Part shown: positions 1 to 10,536 of the stretch, piece by piece
How the letters are laid out: each line of letters opens with the position of its first letter
Numbering within the stretch: the first letter of the stretch is position 1
NCBI GenBank assembly: GCA_946803715.1
Contig: CAMPET010000147.1
Coordinates: 152,815-176,783 of the forward strand
Source: Beroe ovata
Lineage: Eukaryota; Ctenophora; Nuda; Beroida; Beroidae
DNA: 23,969 nt
Reading direction: 5' to 3'
The notes under the pieces: model-generated
The model's input: only the letters and a program-made list of their open reading frames with translations
What the model was told of the DNA's origin: nothing
Database searches by the model: none
Translations under genes and position numbers: made by a program

Positions 1-175
1 GTGAGGGGAGGGGGAGTGTGAGAGAGGGGGAGAGAGGGGAGGGGTGAGGTGGGGGTCAGAGAGAGGAGGAGTTAGAGAGAGGGGAGTGAGATGGGAGTGA
101 AAGTGGAGAGGGTTAGAGAGTGGAGGGGGTCAGAGTGGAGTGGGTGAGGGAGTGGAGGGGTTAAGAGAGGTGGGA
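1..175. repeat. Purine-rich low-complexity tract
   Basis: The plus strand is almost entirely G and A, built from irregular GAGGGG, GAGAGAG and GGGTTAGAG units. On the minus strand it is a pyrimidine tract. It lies downstream of the last visible SLC6 exon, so it is most likely intronic. Confidence 0.8.
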
Positions 176-585
176 GGTGCAATGACAACGGGGGAATGAG
201 TAGGCCGTAGCGACTGGGAATGAGATGTGGCAAGGGAGAGTGATTGTGAATATTGGCAACTGGTGAAATGGTGAGTCTAACGCTGTGCAGTGAGTAATTT
301 CCAGTGGTTAGCAGTATATCTCTGATAACAGCTGAAGAACGAGCAACCTAGCTAGCCGCCCTATAATATCAGAGTAGCTCATCGTTCATTACTAATGAAC
401 CACTATTCATAACAGTATACTGGCATAATAACAGTGCTAGATTATAGGTAGCACCAACATATCAGCATATACGACGTATATGATATGTTACTCTTGCTTG
501 TAATATCTATTACCCAGCTCACACGCATACACAGTACACACGCATACACAGACACACGTCACACAAATTATTTGATTGAAAATAC

Positions 586-1860
586 CTTCTGAAATGAAGC
601 GAAGAAGTAATAGATGGTGTACATGATGATGGCGTTGTAATACAGATTCGTATAGAAACTTATCATCCAAGTGGCGAATCCGATGCCACCTAGAGACGTG
701 CGGTGTTAAAAGTGGCATTTTTCTAGAGAAAATGGAAGAAAACGTCACAGTTTCTCAGAACGGTGTACTCAATCAGTTTATCAATTCACGAAGAATTCTT
801 AGCTCATCGCAAAGCAAATACTCACTGAGGGCTTTGTGGATCTTGTAGAACCCGGCGATGCATCCGGCCCGGAATTTCTGTCCTATCCACATTTCCACCA
901 TGAAGAGAGGAATGCCCTCCAGAATGAGCATCGTGAAATACGGGATGAGAAACACGGCTGAAATAGATCATGTGGATTGTGGAGTTCCGGCAGGTGCAGG
1001 AGAAATAGCAAAATTGAATCATAATATCATCCTTTTTTCAGTTTTCGAACGATGACGAAGTGAGTATTTTGTAGAACATGATTGAATGCACAATGATTGT
1101 ATTCTTGGTAAAAGTGGACCTCCAGAATATCTCAATGTACATGCAGAAGAATGCAACTTCAATTGGGATATTGCCAAGGAGTTTGTGAAATCCAAAATCC
1201 CTGTCTACAGTATTGCTTCTAATAATAGCATTTCCGATGGGACAACGGTACCCTATGAAAAAATATTTTTCTGACGCATACCTAATATTCATGTATTATA
1301 GTTACTGTAATTGACGTAATTAGTTTCTCTTATCTCCATATCATAATATTGACAGGCGGGATCTCCTTACCTCCGCCATACTGTTTTACTTTGATGGGGA
1401 ATCTCCATAAGTTACCAAGTCCCACGACAGAACCAATGGTAGAGAGAATGAACTCGAACTGGTTAGCTTGGAGAGTGGGAGAAGGGAGTTAGAAACGGAG
1501 GGGGGATTAGGGAAGACTTGGGGTTGGAGAGAGTTGGAGGGGGTGGAGACCACTGGTCTGAGTAGAAGAAGGTCTGGGTGGGCTGGAGGAAGAGAAGAGA
1601 AAAGGAAGGATTTGCACAGGGAAATGGCTATGCGATTCAGGGCAAAGACATAGATAGGATGGAGGGGTGTGATAGAGGTTTTCGTTGAATTGAGGAGGGA
1701 TATTAATCACACAACTCTTGGGATGAATCTCTTAAGGATACATACCCCATTCTTCCCTTCCATCCCCGGCTCCCTTCTCTTCCAGCTCTTCTCCCTCATT
1801 CTCAGCCGACTTTTCACCTGGTTCCTCCACTGCATCGTACTCCTTCTGAAATGATGACAT
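586..1860 (-). CDS. SLC6-family sodium-dependent neurotransmitter/amino-acid transporter, 5' exons only
   Basis: Four exons join in phase with GT-AG borders: 1746-1860, 1371-1466, 826-957 and 586-689. Exon 1 encodes an acidic cytoplasmic N-terminus starting MSSFQKEYDAVEE. Exon 2 completes a Trp codon at the junction and gives TM1 with the family signature VGLGNLWRFP. Exon 3 gives TM2 (FLIPYFTMLILEGIPLF, then IGQKFR). Exon 4 gives TM3 (SFYTNLYYNAIIMY). These are sodium:neurotransmitter symporter landmarks; TM1 and TM3 line the substrate and sodium sites in this family. The TM1 Gly-Leu-Gly-Asn, rather than Asp-Leu-Gly-Asn, matches amino-acid, GABA or glycine carriers better than monoamine carriers (known for the family). 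The usual YLCYKNGGG after WRFP is replaced by IKVKQYGG. The start is uncertain: the codons just after the ATG also read as a 3' acceptor (catttcag), so an upstream exon is possible. I found no further exon in 1-585, so TM4-TM12 lie off the left edge. Confidence 0.92.
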
Positions 1861-2227
1861 GTCAGATGCATTTGCAATGACCATTGACCATCCCTGGGGG
1901 TTGTTTTAACTCGCGGGACTTCATCTTTCAGTAATGATGGAAAGTTGAAAAGAGGCCAGCGATGTCAGGGGGTAGTTTTTGACGCTGAATCGATTCCCGA
2001 TCGAATTTTGACCCTATCTTGCTTCCCTGATGAGAAATCTCGCATCATAGATGATGGACGTGCACTTGAATTACCATACAAATCTCCATGGTATTGCCAT
2101 GGGGAAACATCTCTACAGAGACATACCACTTCCACCTCAAGTTCATCGTGATGTACAAGAATGTGATCCATTCATTTCTCCGGGTGTTGGGGTATGATGC
2201 AGAGAAACGGCGAGACCGATTGGGGGC

Positions 2228-2261
2228 CAATATGGGACCAATATGGGATCAATATGGGACA
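2228..2261. repeat. Three-unit tandem repeat of about 12 bp
   Basis: Three consecutive copies of a ccaatatgggac-like unit, with small differences between copies, in non-coding DNA upstream of the SLC6 exons. Confidence 0.75.
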
Positions 2262-2825
2262 AGAGTCACTGGACACTGGGTACCTCTAAGACACGATACG
2301 GTATATCAAAATTCAACAAGTAAAAAAAGACACGAGAAATGAACGGTTGAGTACAAGAATAATAATGAGTAATACTTATCATCATGTGTATAATGTACAG
2401 TTTGTGCATAATATACTTCTTGTGGTTTGCTCAATGTAACTACGACCCTACTTGCCTATTTATCAACTTGCTATGATTATGACTTAGAGTACATACTTGT
2501 GAACGAATTAGTGGGTTTTTCTGCTGTGGGTCGCTGACAAATGTACAATATGATGATTGATGATTGATCATTTCCAATAAACATGGACTACTGTAAACCA
2601 AAGTTTTACTTAGTGGATGAATGTTTTATGCATTAGCTATATATATTACATGTTTTATGCATGTAGTATATATACAATACATTATACACAAACAATGTTC
2701 CAGTACCTATACCTACATGTGGAACATAGAGTATACATAACGTTGATACTCTTCACTCAGTAGATACAATACATTTCTTGAACAAACAGTGCAAATTCTT
2801 GAACAAACATTCAGTACAAAAACAG

Positions 2826-2918
2826 AAACACAGACACAGACACAGACACAGACACAGACACAGACACACACACACACACGTCACAGACACAGACAAACTA
2901 ATTTACAAACACGGACAN

Positions 2919-2963
<45 letters not shown>

Positions 2964-2967
2964 CACA
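2826..2967. repeat. CA/ACAGAC microsatellite
   Basis: A run of ACAGAC hexamers passes into ACACAC, is interrupted around 2880-2915, and resumes as a long AC dinucleotide run. One N occurs at 2918, inside the repeat, consistent with an unresolved assembly position. The open frames across this block are repeat artefacts. Confidence 0.95.
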
Positions 2968-2969
2968 TG

Positions 2970-4283
2970 CTCTTTATGACATTGTGCCTGGTACTAGCTG
3001 AATCATATTATGCTAATGAAGGACATGGGGCACAGAAAATCGTGACGCAAATCCACAGTTGAACCTATTATATTGTTCTAATAAATGAGGGTGGACAGCA
3101 GCAGGAATAAACAAAAGAGCAAGTTTATAGTGAAGTACCCTCTAAAAATGGTGTATTATATTTGAAATTTGGGTGAAAACGCGGTGTATTTTGTACCTAC
3201 ACTTACATTGTACAATGTACATTGTACATCTCACAAAACAGCACCCAATAAACAAATAAGCCCAGGTTCCTTACTGCTTAACCACAATAAGACCGCTGAT
3301 TGTTAACAACCACTGAAACAACCACAATCAATCACTGAAACAACCACAAACAATCACTCAAACAAACACAAACAACTACAAGCACACAGAAGGAGAAAAC
3401 AGAACGAGAGAGCAATATCATCTGTACAATAACANGTAATGAGGCACCGACTGGGACAGTCTCAACCGCACGCACGTGTATAGGAAAGGCGGCATTGTGA
3501 AACCAAAGCAACAACATTTAGCTGCCTACTTATGTTGGAGTGCGCTATCAACCGCAAGAGATCGTATCTTCTATTTTTGGTGTCGCCGACACGTTGGCTT
3601 TAGGGTGGTATTGTTTCGATCTAATTTCTTTGTTTTTCCGTATAGTATACAGATTGTTTATTGTAGACGATATGGATGGATAATCATCATCAATGATCAA
3701 TTATTGATTACCATACACAACGATAATTCCTGTCCATTACGGGTGATAGTGTAATTTTCGGCAGCATTATTCGGATAAAAGTTGTAAAATACATAATTAA
3801 TGACGAAATTAAAGACGGGAAGAGCAGAGCTGTACATAAATCGTATATCTTATCGTTTGAAATGTAATTATTTATCAACAAGACGCGCGTGTGATTTAGA
3901 TGATATTTAATGATTGGCATCTTGCCAAAGTCCTGACTTGCCTGTGGTGCTTTTGCCGGGTTGATGATAACCACAGAAGGGTCCACAGGTTCGGTCATTA
4001 TCTGTGTGAACTGTGTACTATAGATAATGTACACAACGAAAATTATAACGAATCGGAAATAAGGGGCATGGTGTCAATAAGCAGCGCCCAGGGAGATGGA
4101 ATATCAGAGGTGACAATATCTGGATTTCCGTTTACAAATCGAAAGTTGTAAATTTAACTAACATCTATCTCGAGTCCGGATAAGCAAGGCTAATTGATTG
4201 AACAAGCGATTAAAGTGCTCATAATTGGACTAATTAAGCGTATATTTCAGTAGATTATTAACCCACACCTGTCTGATGTGTAG
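2970..4283. other. Non-coding stretch, no recognisable gene
   Basis: AT-rich sequence with short open frames on both strands that show no family motif, signal peptide or splice-supported structure. It contains a small palindromic stretch of acattgtac units near 3207-3230 and one N at 3435. Confidence 0.6.
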
Positions 4284-4409
4284 TGGGGGGAAATGTTACC
4301 ACTGATTGAGACATACGTTCAGACTTTAGTACGTCTACAAAAGAAAATACTGGGAATTATTTTCGATTCTGGTCAACGACCGAAAATCATTGACAAATTA
4401 ATGAACTAG
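4284..4409 (+). pseudogene. Degenerate non-LTR reverse transcriptase fragment, C-terminal region
   Basis: One frame of 41 codons ends in TAG and begins right after another TAG. It reads WGEMLPLIETYVQ and then LVRLQKKILGIIF. The Trp-Gly, a tyrosine spacer and Leu-Gln-Lys-Lys followed by Ile-Ile is the pattern found after the reverse transcriptase domain of many animal LINE ORF2 proteins, where the usual form is VWG...TYL..L..LQKK..RII. No catalytic part is seen nearby. It appears to be an old remnant, and its sequence differs from the element at 8832-9806, so it is probably another family. The call rests on a short motif. Confidence 0.4.
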
Positions 4410-5399
4410 GATCGAGAATTTAGGAGGAGAAGAGAAGTGAAACAAAGTGCTATATGAACTGTACGTGAACTGAGGAGTCCGTAAGACAGAAAATTATCAT
4501 AGTGACGCAAAAGAAAGTGAAATTCGAATCAATCAACCGATACGGATGTTAATTACTCTTCAACTGGGAAGCATTTCCTCAAACGATTCAAATTCGGTCA
4601 CCACCGTTTTAACCGTAATATAATGCTCAATACAATGGCAAATACAATGGCAAATAGCGCTAATCAAAAGTGGAAAAGATTTCAGGGAAAGAGGAAAGGG
4701 GGTCCATTGATCACAAATGAGCCCCGGGTGAAAGACATTTTTAATGTAAAGTAACGCATCCGTATCAAATAACGACGGTATTACATTCCTCGTTATATAA
4801 CATGTGATTTTATTAACCTGATTAAAATCATCACAACTGTAAAATCACGTGACCTAAGAGAAGCATGGGGGAAGAAGTTATCGTAACTCTTGCAGATGCA
4901 TGAGCGACAAATATCAATAATACGGATAATATATTCAATTCAATATGCGATTATAGCAGAAGAATACCGTCTTGTGTCCTTATTAATGAGTAATGCAACA
5001 AAAATTCAAAGAGACAAAAAATGATTTTTTAACTATATCGGATCTAACTCTGTTTATTAGTCGCATAACTGATACTGATTGATTTTGAATATGGTCTCTG
5101 CGACAAAGTAATGAAACTGAATCTTAATAACTGAATCTGGATATTAATAACTTGACATCGGGAATATTTTCGGAATACAACAAAAAATGCCAGTCATTTT
5201 CAGATATTCTGGTGCATAATATTATCAAGCTGTCTAAGACGAGAAGTGAGAGAGCTTCACAGGAATCATTACGTGAATTAAAGAACAAATATTACAATTA
5301 CCGAGAGTAATGCGAGCTTTGTAAAACTTTGATCAGACAGATGGTGAGTTGTGGACACTTGATAAGTGACGAATTTAATTCAATATCACTTAATATTAG
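4410..5399. other. Non-coding stretch, no recognisable gene
   Basis: AT-rich sequence with dense stops in all frames. I see no RNA gene, repeat array or coding signal here. Confidence 0.55.
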
Positions 5400-5487
5400 G
5401 CAAAGAACTAGAGACATTCCTTTACACAATCATCAGAGAGCTCACAGATGTTCCATTGTTCCAATGTTTCATCTCTTATTATCCAAG
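5400..5487 (+). other. Candidate isolated exon, unproven
   Basis: An 88-bp stretch is bounded by an acceptor-like taatattag and a donor-like aag/gtgtgt. In the open frame it reads KELETFLYTIIRELTDVPLF and then QCFISYYPR, whose composition looks more like protein than the surrounding AT-rich DNA. I do not recognise the family and found no partner exons. It could be a real exon of an unseen gene, a retroelement remnant or chance. Confidence 0.25.
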
Positions 5488-7175
5488 GTGTGTTCACGTT
5501 TTGTCAGGTGCTCATATCTGTCAGGTGCCCACAGTTCACATCCTGACTATTCTCAGCCTGCATTAAGTATCGGATCTTTATCGTGGATAGTATCCACTGG
5601 ATACATGACGACAAACCAGTCGACATCCCTTGACACATATTTCGTAGTTTTAGTTTGAAGAATTTACCGATAAGTTGTAAACGTTGTTGGGATTCGAAGT
5701 TGTTAAAACTAAATGTTAGTTAATCAGTACCAGGTTAGCGTTAATTCTCAGATTACTTCTCTGTGCTTCATGTAGACATATCAATCAACACAACATGGCC
5801 TAATTAATGCGATGATTGGAATAATTTGCTCCGATTATGAATGATTATTAATCAAAGATCTGCATTATGTTGTTTAGAACAACCTACTCAATGTGTTGTC
5901 AGTGGCAGTGTGTAGCATAGAATTCTCAAGAAACGAGGACTTCATCGTGGGCTTCGTCGTGGATTGAGTTGATGACATGCAATTCTGATTCACACCTTTT
6001 TACCATTCAAAAGGTAAAGGATTGTAAACGGTGATTAGTGTGTATTGTAGGTAAAGTGAGAACAGGTAATCTTCTATCTCGAGGACTAGATAATTGACTA
6101 TAGTTTCTATCAAGGAGTGCTTTTCTGGGTGTATACTGTATAGTATACACGGACATTTGCTCATTTTGCCTTAAGGTTCTTGCATGAAAAAGATTATCGG
6201 TCTTGACCTTTTACTTCTCCGGTTTGAAGATCTCATGAATTATGAATGATTATGAATTAAAGTGAATAGCAATAAGTCAGGATCTTCTATGGTGAGGCTT
6301 GGATGGATTATCGTGGCAAGCATAAGAAATTCTTCAGAGAGGGTTAGCAAAAATCCCATGTTGATAAGAAAATGGTAATTTTTGGATGCTAAGTAACAAA
6401 AACAATTAAGTTACAATTTCAGAGGTAGCAACTAGGTCATAAGTTCCAGTGACACAGGAAAAGATGGAACATGATATGGTCCATGGCATTGGATAACTGT
6501 AAGTCTGTAATTGAATTAGAAAAATGGTGCAATGATGTTTATCATAACACTATATTCGGTGTTATTTCACACATAAAACCAATAAACCTTATCTCATATC
6601 TGTATAAGGGAATGGGAGTAAAGACAGAGACCTCATGCCTCAAAGACCCTTTTTTATTCAACATCTTTTTGATCATAAACTATCAAGTAAAATCAAGTAC
6701 TGTCATAGACATATCCATGGTAATATAAAAATGAAGCATTACTAACTTGCATGATCTGAAATCTGGATAAGGTTTAAGCTAGACATTCAATAAATTGAAT
6801 TGTGTATCTAACATTGTACATCTTACCTCTGGGGACTTGCAGCACCTGAGTTTCATCTTAAATCCCAGATGAAATCCAATTGATTGTCTCTCAAATCTTC
6901 TCAAAAACTCCTATTTCATTCTTGATTTTTAAAAGACAAGCTAAAAAGAAAGAATCTGTCAGGACATAACATCTTGACAACAATATACATCGGTTTTCAG
7001 TAATTAGAAACATCACTATTAGATTCCGTATAATGATGTTTAGTATTTACATTTCAAGAGAAAACGATTCTTTTCATAGAACAACATATTCCAAAAGTAG
7101 GAAAGTCATGAATTGAATGTATATAAACATTATCACTGTGATTATCAAATACAATAGTGATGATGATAATAACAT
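5488..7175. other. Non-coding stretch, no recognisable gene
   Basis: AT-rich DNA without a supported gene. On the minus strand, a short open stretch ending at 6827 (reading RRFERQSIGFHLGFKMKLRC and then CKSPE) runs straight into a GTAAGA donor. No acceptor or neighbouring exon could be assigned. Confidence 0.5.
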
Positions 7176-7199
7176 TAAATAAATAAATAAATAAATAAA
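7176..7199. repeat. (AAAT)n microsatellite
   Basis: About six uninterrupted AAAT units immediately left of the cluster of inverted-repeat elements. Confidence 0.95.
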
Positions 7200-7233
7200 C
7201 ATATGCAAGAGTGTCAAAGACAAAGTTTTTACT

Positions 7234-7326
7234 TTGCTTGGCGATGCTAGACCGCTGATGCTGAGAATAAGTTTGCACCGCGCGCGCGAAATAAAATTCT
7301 CGACAGGGTTTATCATCGATTGACAA
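7234..7326 (-). mobile_element. Small TIR element, copy A
   Basis: A 93-bp element whose ends match copies B and C when reverse-complemented. The left end reads ttgcttggcgatgctagacc. The right end, reverse-complemented, reads ttgtcaatcgatgataaacc. The direct repeat tttttact flanks it (7226-7233 and 7327-7334) and extends to 9 bp if the ambiguous T is counted as target. The interior has an alternating CG run (cgcgcgcgcg). It has no coding capacity, as in a MITE. Confidence 0.8.
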
Positions 7327-7360
7327 TTTTTACTTTAACTTTAAGTTTCATGGTTGAGAC

Positions 7361-7486
7361 TTGTCGATCGATGATAGAACCTGTCGAGAATTTCGTCGCG
7401 CGCGCGCGCAACTTATTCTCAGACAGACGGCTTGCTGGCGCAAGCCGCTTCGCGGCTTGCATCAGCGGTCTGGCATCGCCCGACAA
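7361..7486 (+). mobile_element. Small TIR element, copy B, with perfect 9-bp target-site duplication
   Basis: A 126-bp element from ttgtcgatcgatgatag to gcatcgcccgacaa. The two ends are imperfect inverted repeats sharing TTGTCG..CGATG..AGA. It is flanked by the perfect 9-bp direct repeat ggttgagac (7352-7360 and 7487-7495). The interior holds a CG-alternating run (7397-7410) and a perfect stem gcaagccgc/gcggcttgc around 7440-7460. The 9-bp duplication fits Mutator-like or Merlin-like DNA transposons (8-10 bp, known); the superfamily is not established here. Confidence 0.88.
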
Positions 7487-7552
7487 GGTTGAGACCAATT
7501 TAATCGTCAAAAAACATTTCAATATGGTGACATGGTGTATATGTATAGCAAT

Positions 7553-7644
7553 TTGTCGATCGATGATAGACCCTGTCGAGAATTTCGTTTTGCGCGCGCG
7601 CTAGGCTTCGCGGCTTGCATCAGCGGTCTAGCATTGCCAGACAA
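7553..7644 (+). mobile_element. Small TIR element, copy C
   Basis: A 92-bp copy in the same orientation as B. It keeps ttgtcgatcgatgatagacc at the left and ctagcattgccagacaa at the right, with the CG run and the gcttcgcggcttgcatcagc block, but lacks the sequence between them. The flanks tatagcaat (7544-7552) and tatgtcaat (7645-7653) match at 7 of 9 bases, as expected for an older 9-bp duplication. Confidence 0.8.
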
Positions 7645-7721
7645 TATGTCAATAAATGGTGTATATCGCGTCGATAATTAGACGCGTGTGCATTAGAAAT
7701 TGAACTTAATGCTCAATTATT

Positions 7722-7818
7722 GTTGCCTGGTTGCCAGATGTTCATGTTATCTGTCCTCTGTTTCTCGCGCGCGCCGCGCGCAAGAAACAGTGGTTAACAG
7801 ATAACATCGGGCAATTTA
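7722..7818. mobile_element. Hairpin (inverted-repeat) element with CG-alternating centre
   Basis: The arm atgttatctgt (7744-7754) is the reverse complement of acagataacat (7797-7807). Inside, ctgtttct pairs with agaaacag around a cgcgcgcgccgcgcgc centre. Outside, ttgttgcctg on the left corresponds to the reverse complement of cgggcaattt on the right. The block can fold into a long cruciform. It resembles a separate foldback MITE; no clear target duplication was identified. Confidence 0.65.
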
Positions 7819-7825
7819 ATATTGG

Positions 7826-8273
7826 ACAAAATTTAAGTGTAACATGTTCACACCGTCGGCGCCGCGCAATTGCAATTCCGCCCGACAGGGATTAAATCCC
7901 ACTTACGAGGGTATGAAGCAATTTTACAAGTCCACCTTGTACCCGCGCTGCCTGCTGGTCCCAAATACAAAATACTCCGCGATCCGAGCAAGGTTCGGCA
8001 TTTTTTGCATTTTTACATTTTACAACCTTCTAGATCACAGAGTAATTACTTATTGAAAGAAATTAAAAAATGCAGAACGCAACGTTTGCACGATTTATTA
8101 AAAGTATTCTTCTTCCTAGTGATAATGAGTAGTGGACACCTTAGCAAAAGGTGGTGTTTTTCAGTGGCTGAGATTGTTTTGATGAAATTTTCTTGATAAG
8201 TGTGATGGTTCATACCATAAATTCTTATCTTATCTTATCTTTGACAATGCGATTTAATATAACATCACATTAC
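7826..8273. other. Non-coding stretch between small elements, with (CTTAT)n
   Basis: Overlapping open frames of 70 and 108 codons here have no recognisable motif. A short (CTTAT)n run lies at about 8223-8241, a type of sequence often left at the 3' end of LINE/SINE insertions. No element body could be assigned to it. Confidence 0.45.
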
Positions 8274-8407
8274 TTGGCTGTCGATGATAGCTCCTGCACT
8301 GTCGAGAATTAGAATTTCATTGTGTGTGCGCCGCAAATTATTCTCAGACAGAGCTGGCATTGGCTGCTTCCGGGCTCGCCTCAGCTGGGCCTAGCATCGC
8401 CAGGCAA
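8274..8407 (+). mobile_element. Small TIR element, copy D (diverged)
   Basis: A 134-bp relative of copies A-C. The left end contains gtcgatgatag, then ctgtcgagaatt; the interior keeps ttattctcagacaga; the right end is ctagcatcgccaggcaa. The CG run has changed to tgtgtgtgcgccgc, consistent with CpG decay. The flanks acatcacattac (8262-8273) and acatcacttac (8409-8419) are near-identical direct repeats differing by one indel. Confidence 0.7.
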
Positions 8408-8601
8408 CACATCACTTACATTTATTCCAGGTGTGTGCTATGGCCATGGCCTTGTTTACAATAGTGATGTTTCTCTTTTAGTATATTTCATTTTGATTAT
8501 ATTTCATTGTTTTTGTGTGCAGCGCATGCACATCTCCTTCATGCACATCTCAATTCACGTTAATGCACTTGAGTGGGAGAATGTTTACACCTATGAAAAC
8601 C

Positions 8602-8623
8602 ATAATAATAATAATAATAATAA
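8602..8623. repeat. (AAT)n microsatellite, possible LINE 3' tail
   Basis: Seven AAT units, reading (ATT)n on the minus strand. It lies 209 bp beyond the stop codon of the minus-strand reverse transcriptase at 8832, where a non-LTR element would carry its simple-repeat tail. That link is inferred. Confidence 0.6.
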
Positions 8624-8831
8624 AATAAGGTGGTTTATACACAGTAACCAGGAAACATTGAAATGTCGTCCTATGCTCAACTGTGTGGAATGATTTAAAA
8701 ACTGGATGCCACGTCAAATCAAAAAGTTCAAGGTGTTTATGTTACAATCGAAAGAAACTCCAAGAGTAAACCGTCATGAGAGCTATAATCTATCGAGTAA
8801 TGTGACGTGGATACTGGATATGAAAAAAGGG

Positions 8832-9806
8832 TTAAATATTATTGTAAAAACGGTTGAATAAGAATGTTTTTAGTTTAGATTTGAATTCAACCATGGACAC
8901 ACATGATCTGATGTCAAGAGGCAAATCATTCCAGATTTTTGGAGCAGAACAAACGAATGCCCTGGACCCCATTTTTGTCCTTGGAATATATGATTTCAGT
9001 GAAGGGGTTCTGCTCCCACTGATATTGTTGTAACTGATAAGGTCTTTGAGGTAATTTGGTGCAATACCATTCAGAATTTTGTAAACAGTCAGGGCTATTT
9101 TGAACTCAACTCTCTCCTGAACTTTGAGCCAATGAAGAGATTTAAGATGCTGGGTTTTAGAATCTCTTTTTCTTAAACCGAATATGACAGCACATGCTCT
9201 ATTCTGAATATTCTGTAGTCTCCTTAGGTTGCATGAGTGAATCCCAAAGTAAAGTGAGTTACAGTAGTCCAGTGATGAAATTACTATAGCTTGAACTAAC
9301 TGTTGCATTTGCTTCTGAGATAAGTATGTCTTCATATTGGAAATTTTTCTTAGATTGTGAAGACACCTGATTCTGAGTTTCTCAATTTGTGGGGTGAATG
9401 AGAGCCCTGAATCCAAATGGAATCCTAGATTCTTTGCGGTCGATACAAATCTAACACAAGTGTCAGGAGTAATGAACGAACCATGAAGCTGGATTTGGGA
9501 AATGGTTTCCGGGCTTCCAAAGACGATTATTTCAGTTTTTCCCGGATTTAGTTGTAGATAATGACTACTCATCCAATTATTGATGACTTTAAAGCAGTGG
9601 GGTAAATCTACCGCAAAGATCTGATATTGCTTCTTTGGACTGAATGATTTCATGACTTGGTGATCATCTGCAAAACCATGTATGTTGAATAGAACACTTT
9701 GGACGGAATCATAAATGGATCTGATGTATATATTAAAGAGAATAGGACCGAGGACGGAGCCTTGGGGTACGCCAAANTGATAAATTGATGATGATTCATA
9801 GCACAC
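8832..9806 (-). mobile_element. Non-LTR retrotransposon (LINE) ORF2 fragment: 3' half of reverse transcriptase
   Basis: A 324-codon open frame. Near its start it has the reverse transcriptase block GVPQGSVLGPILFNIYI, then the catalytic-core box GFADD (usually YADD). Next come HCFKVINNWMSSHYLQLNPG and KTEIIVFG, then NLGFHLDSGLSF. The C-terminal region has LHWLKVQERVEFKI and IWNDLPLDIR. This order is typical of the CR1/L2/jockey-like group of animal LINEs, which copy their own RNA at a nicked target site. The frame ends in a natural stop. An N at 9777 gives one unknown residue, and no endonuclease or upstream reverse transcriptase blocks are present, so the copy is 5'-truncated and presumably non-autonomous. 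The frame is otherwise intact, so the insertion is fairly young. Confidence 0.92.
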
Positions 9807-10536
9807 AAGAAATTGACTGAACTAAAGCAATCAATTTTAAACTAACTGAATTCATGGACTTAAGCATTTAATTTTTGACATCCCAGGAGGAACTTACTGA
9901 TTTACAGGAAATATTGTATGAAGCTGAGTCAAAGATGATATAAACAATTGAACTTTGCTAGTGAAATTAGTAAGTTTAAAATCTTTTTGACAGTACAGAG
10001 TACTACATGAATCATAAACAAATCAAAACATAAATCTTGCCAAAATGATGGAAAATAAACAAGAAAAAACATGCAGCACAGAAAATAACTTGCCTGAGGT
10101 ATCTTCTTGGGGATCTGCTTTGCCAAGTAAGCTCAGCTGAATCTTCCTTATTGAGTAAATAGTTATTACATTCTGACTGGATCAGTCAATCTTGTGAAGA
10201 AAAAAGATTGTAGATAGCCATTTTCGGCTGATTGATAGGCAAGCTCAGCTGCCTCGCTGCCTGTTTGAAGCCTCAGAGAATCTTTGATAGACTGTTTTTG
10301 TGGGGACCAGACACTTTTGCCAATATTAAGCACTTTGGAAGAGCATCCCATTGTCCTCAAGTATAGGAAATCATCTATTTGTTGGCATGACCATCACATG
10401 GATTGATTGATTATAGAATGAAGGCCCTGTACTGAAGCAAAATTGAAAAATATCTGAGACTCTGGAAAGGATAATTATTTCTAAACAGTCTTGTATCCTG
10501 AAGCATATATTATTTTAGAGACTGCAGTTACCTTTT
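9807..10536. other. Intergenic stretch between LINE and GPCR gene
   Basis: Contains the 3' flank of the GPCR gene (minus strand) and no recognisable gene. A 64-codon open frame at 10166-10360 (minus strand) has no recognisable motif. Confidence 0.5.

Noticed and set aside
1038-1292. 84-codon minus-strand frame inside SLC6 intron 2, open on both strands
   Set aside because: The SLC6 exons on either side join directly in phase without it, and it has no family motif.
2778-3062. Open frames rich in His/Arg/Thr
   Set aside because: Produced by the ACAGAC/AC microsatellite; no real protein signal.
7320-7604. 94-codon plus-strand frame
   Set aside because: It spans two copies of the short inverted-repeat element; the repeated CRSMI.PVENFV.RAR text is the element sequence, not a protein repeat.
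8640-8830. Plus-strand words resembling a reverse transcriptase tail (VWNDL, then KKFKVFML)
   Set aside because: Needs a frameshift and a stop; more simply the 3' untranslated part of the minus-strand LINE.
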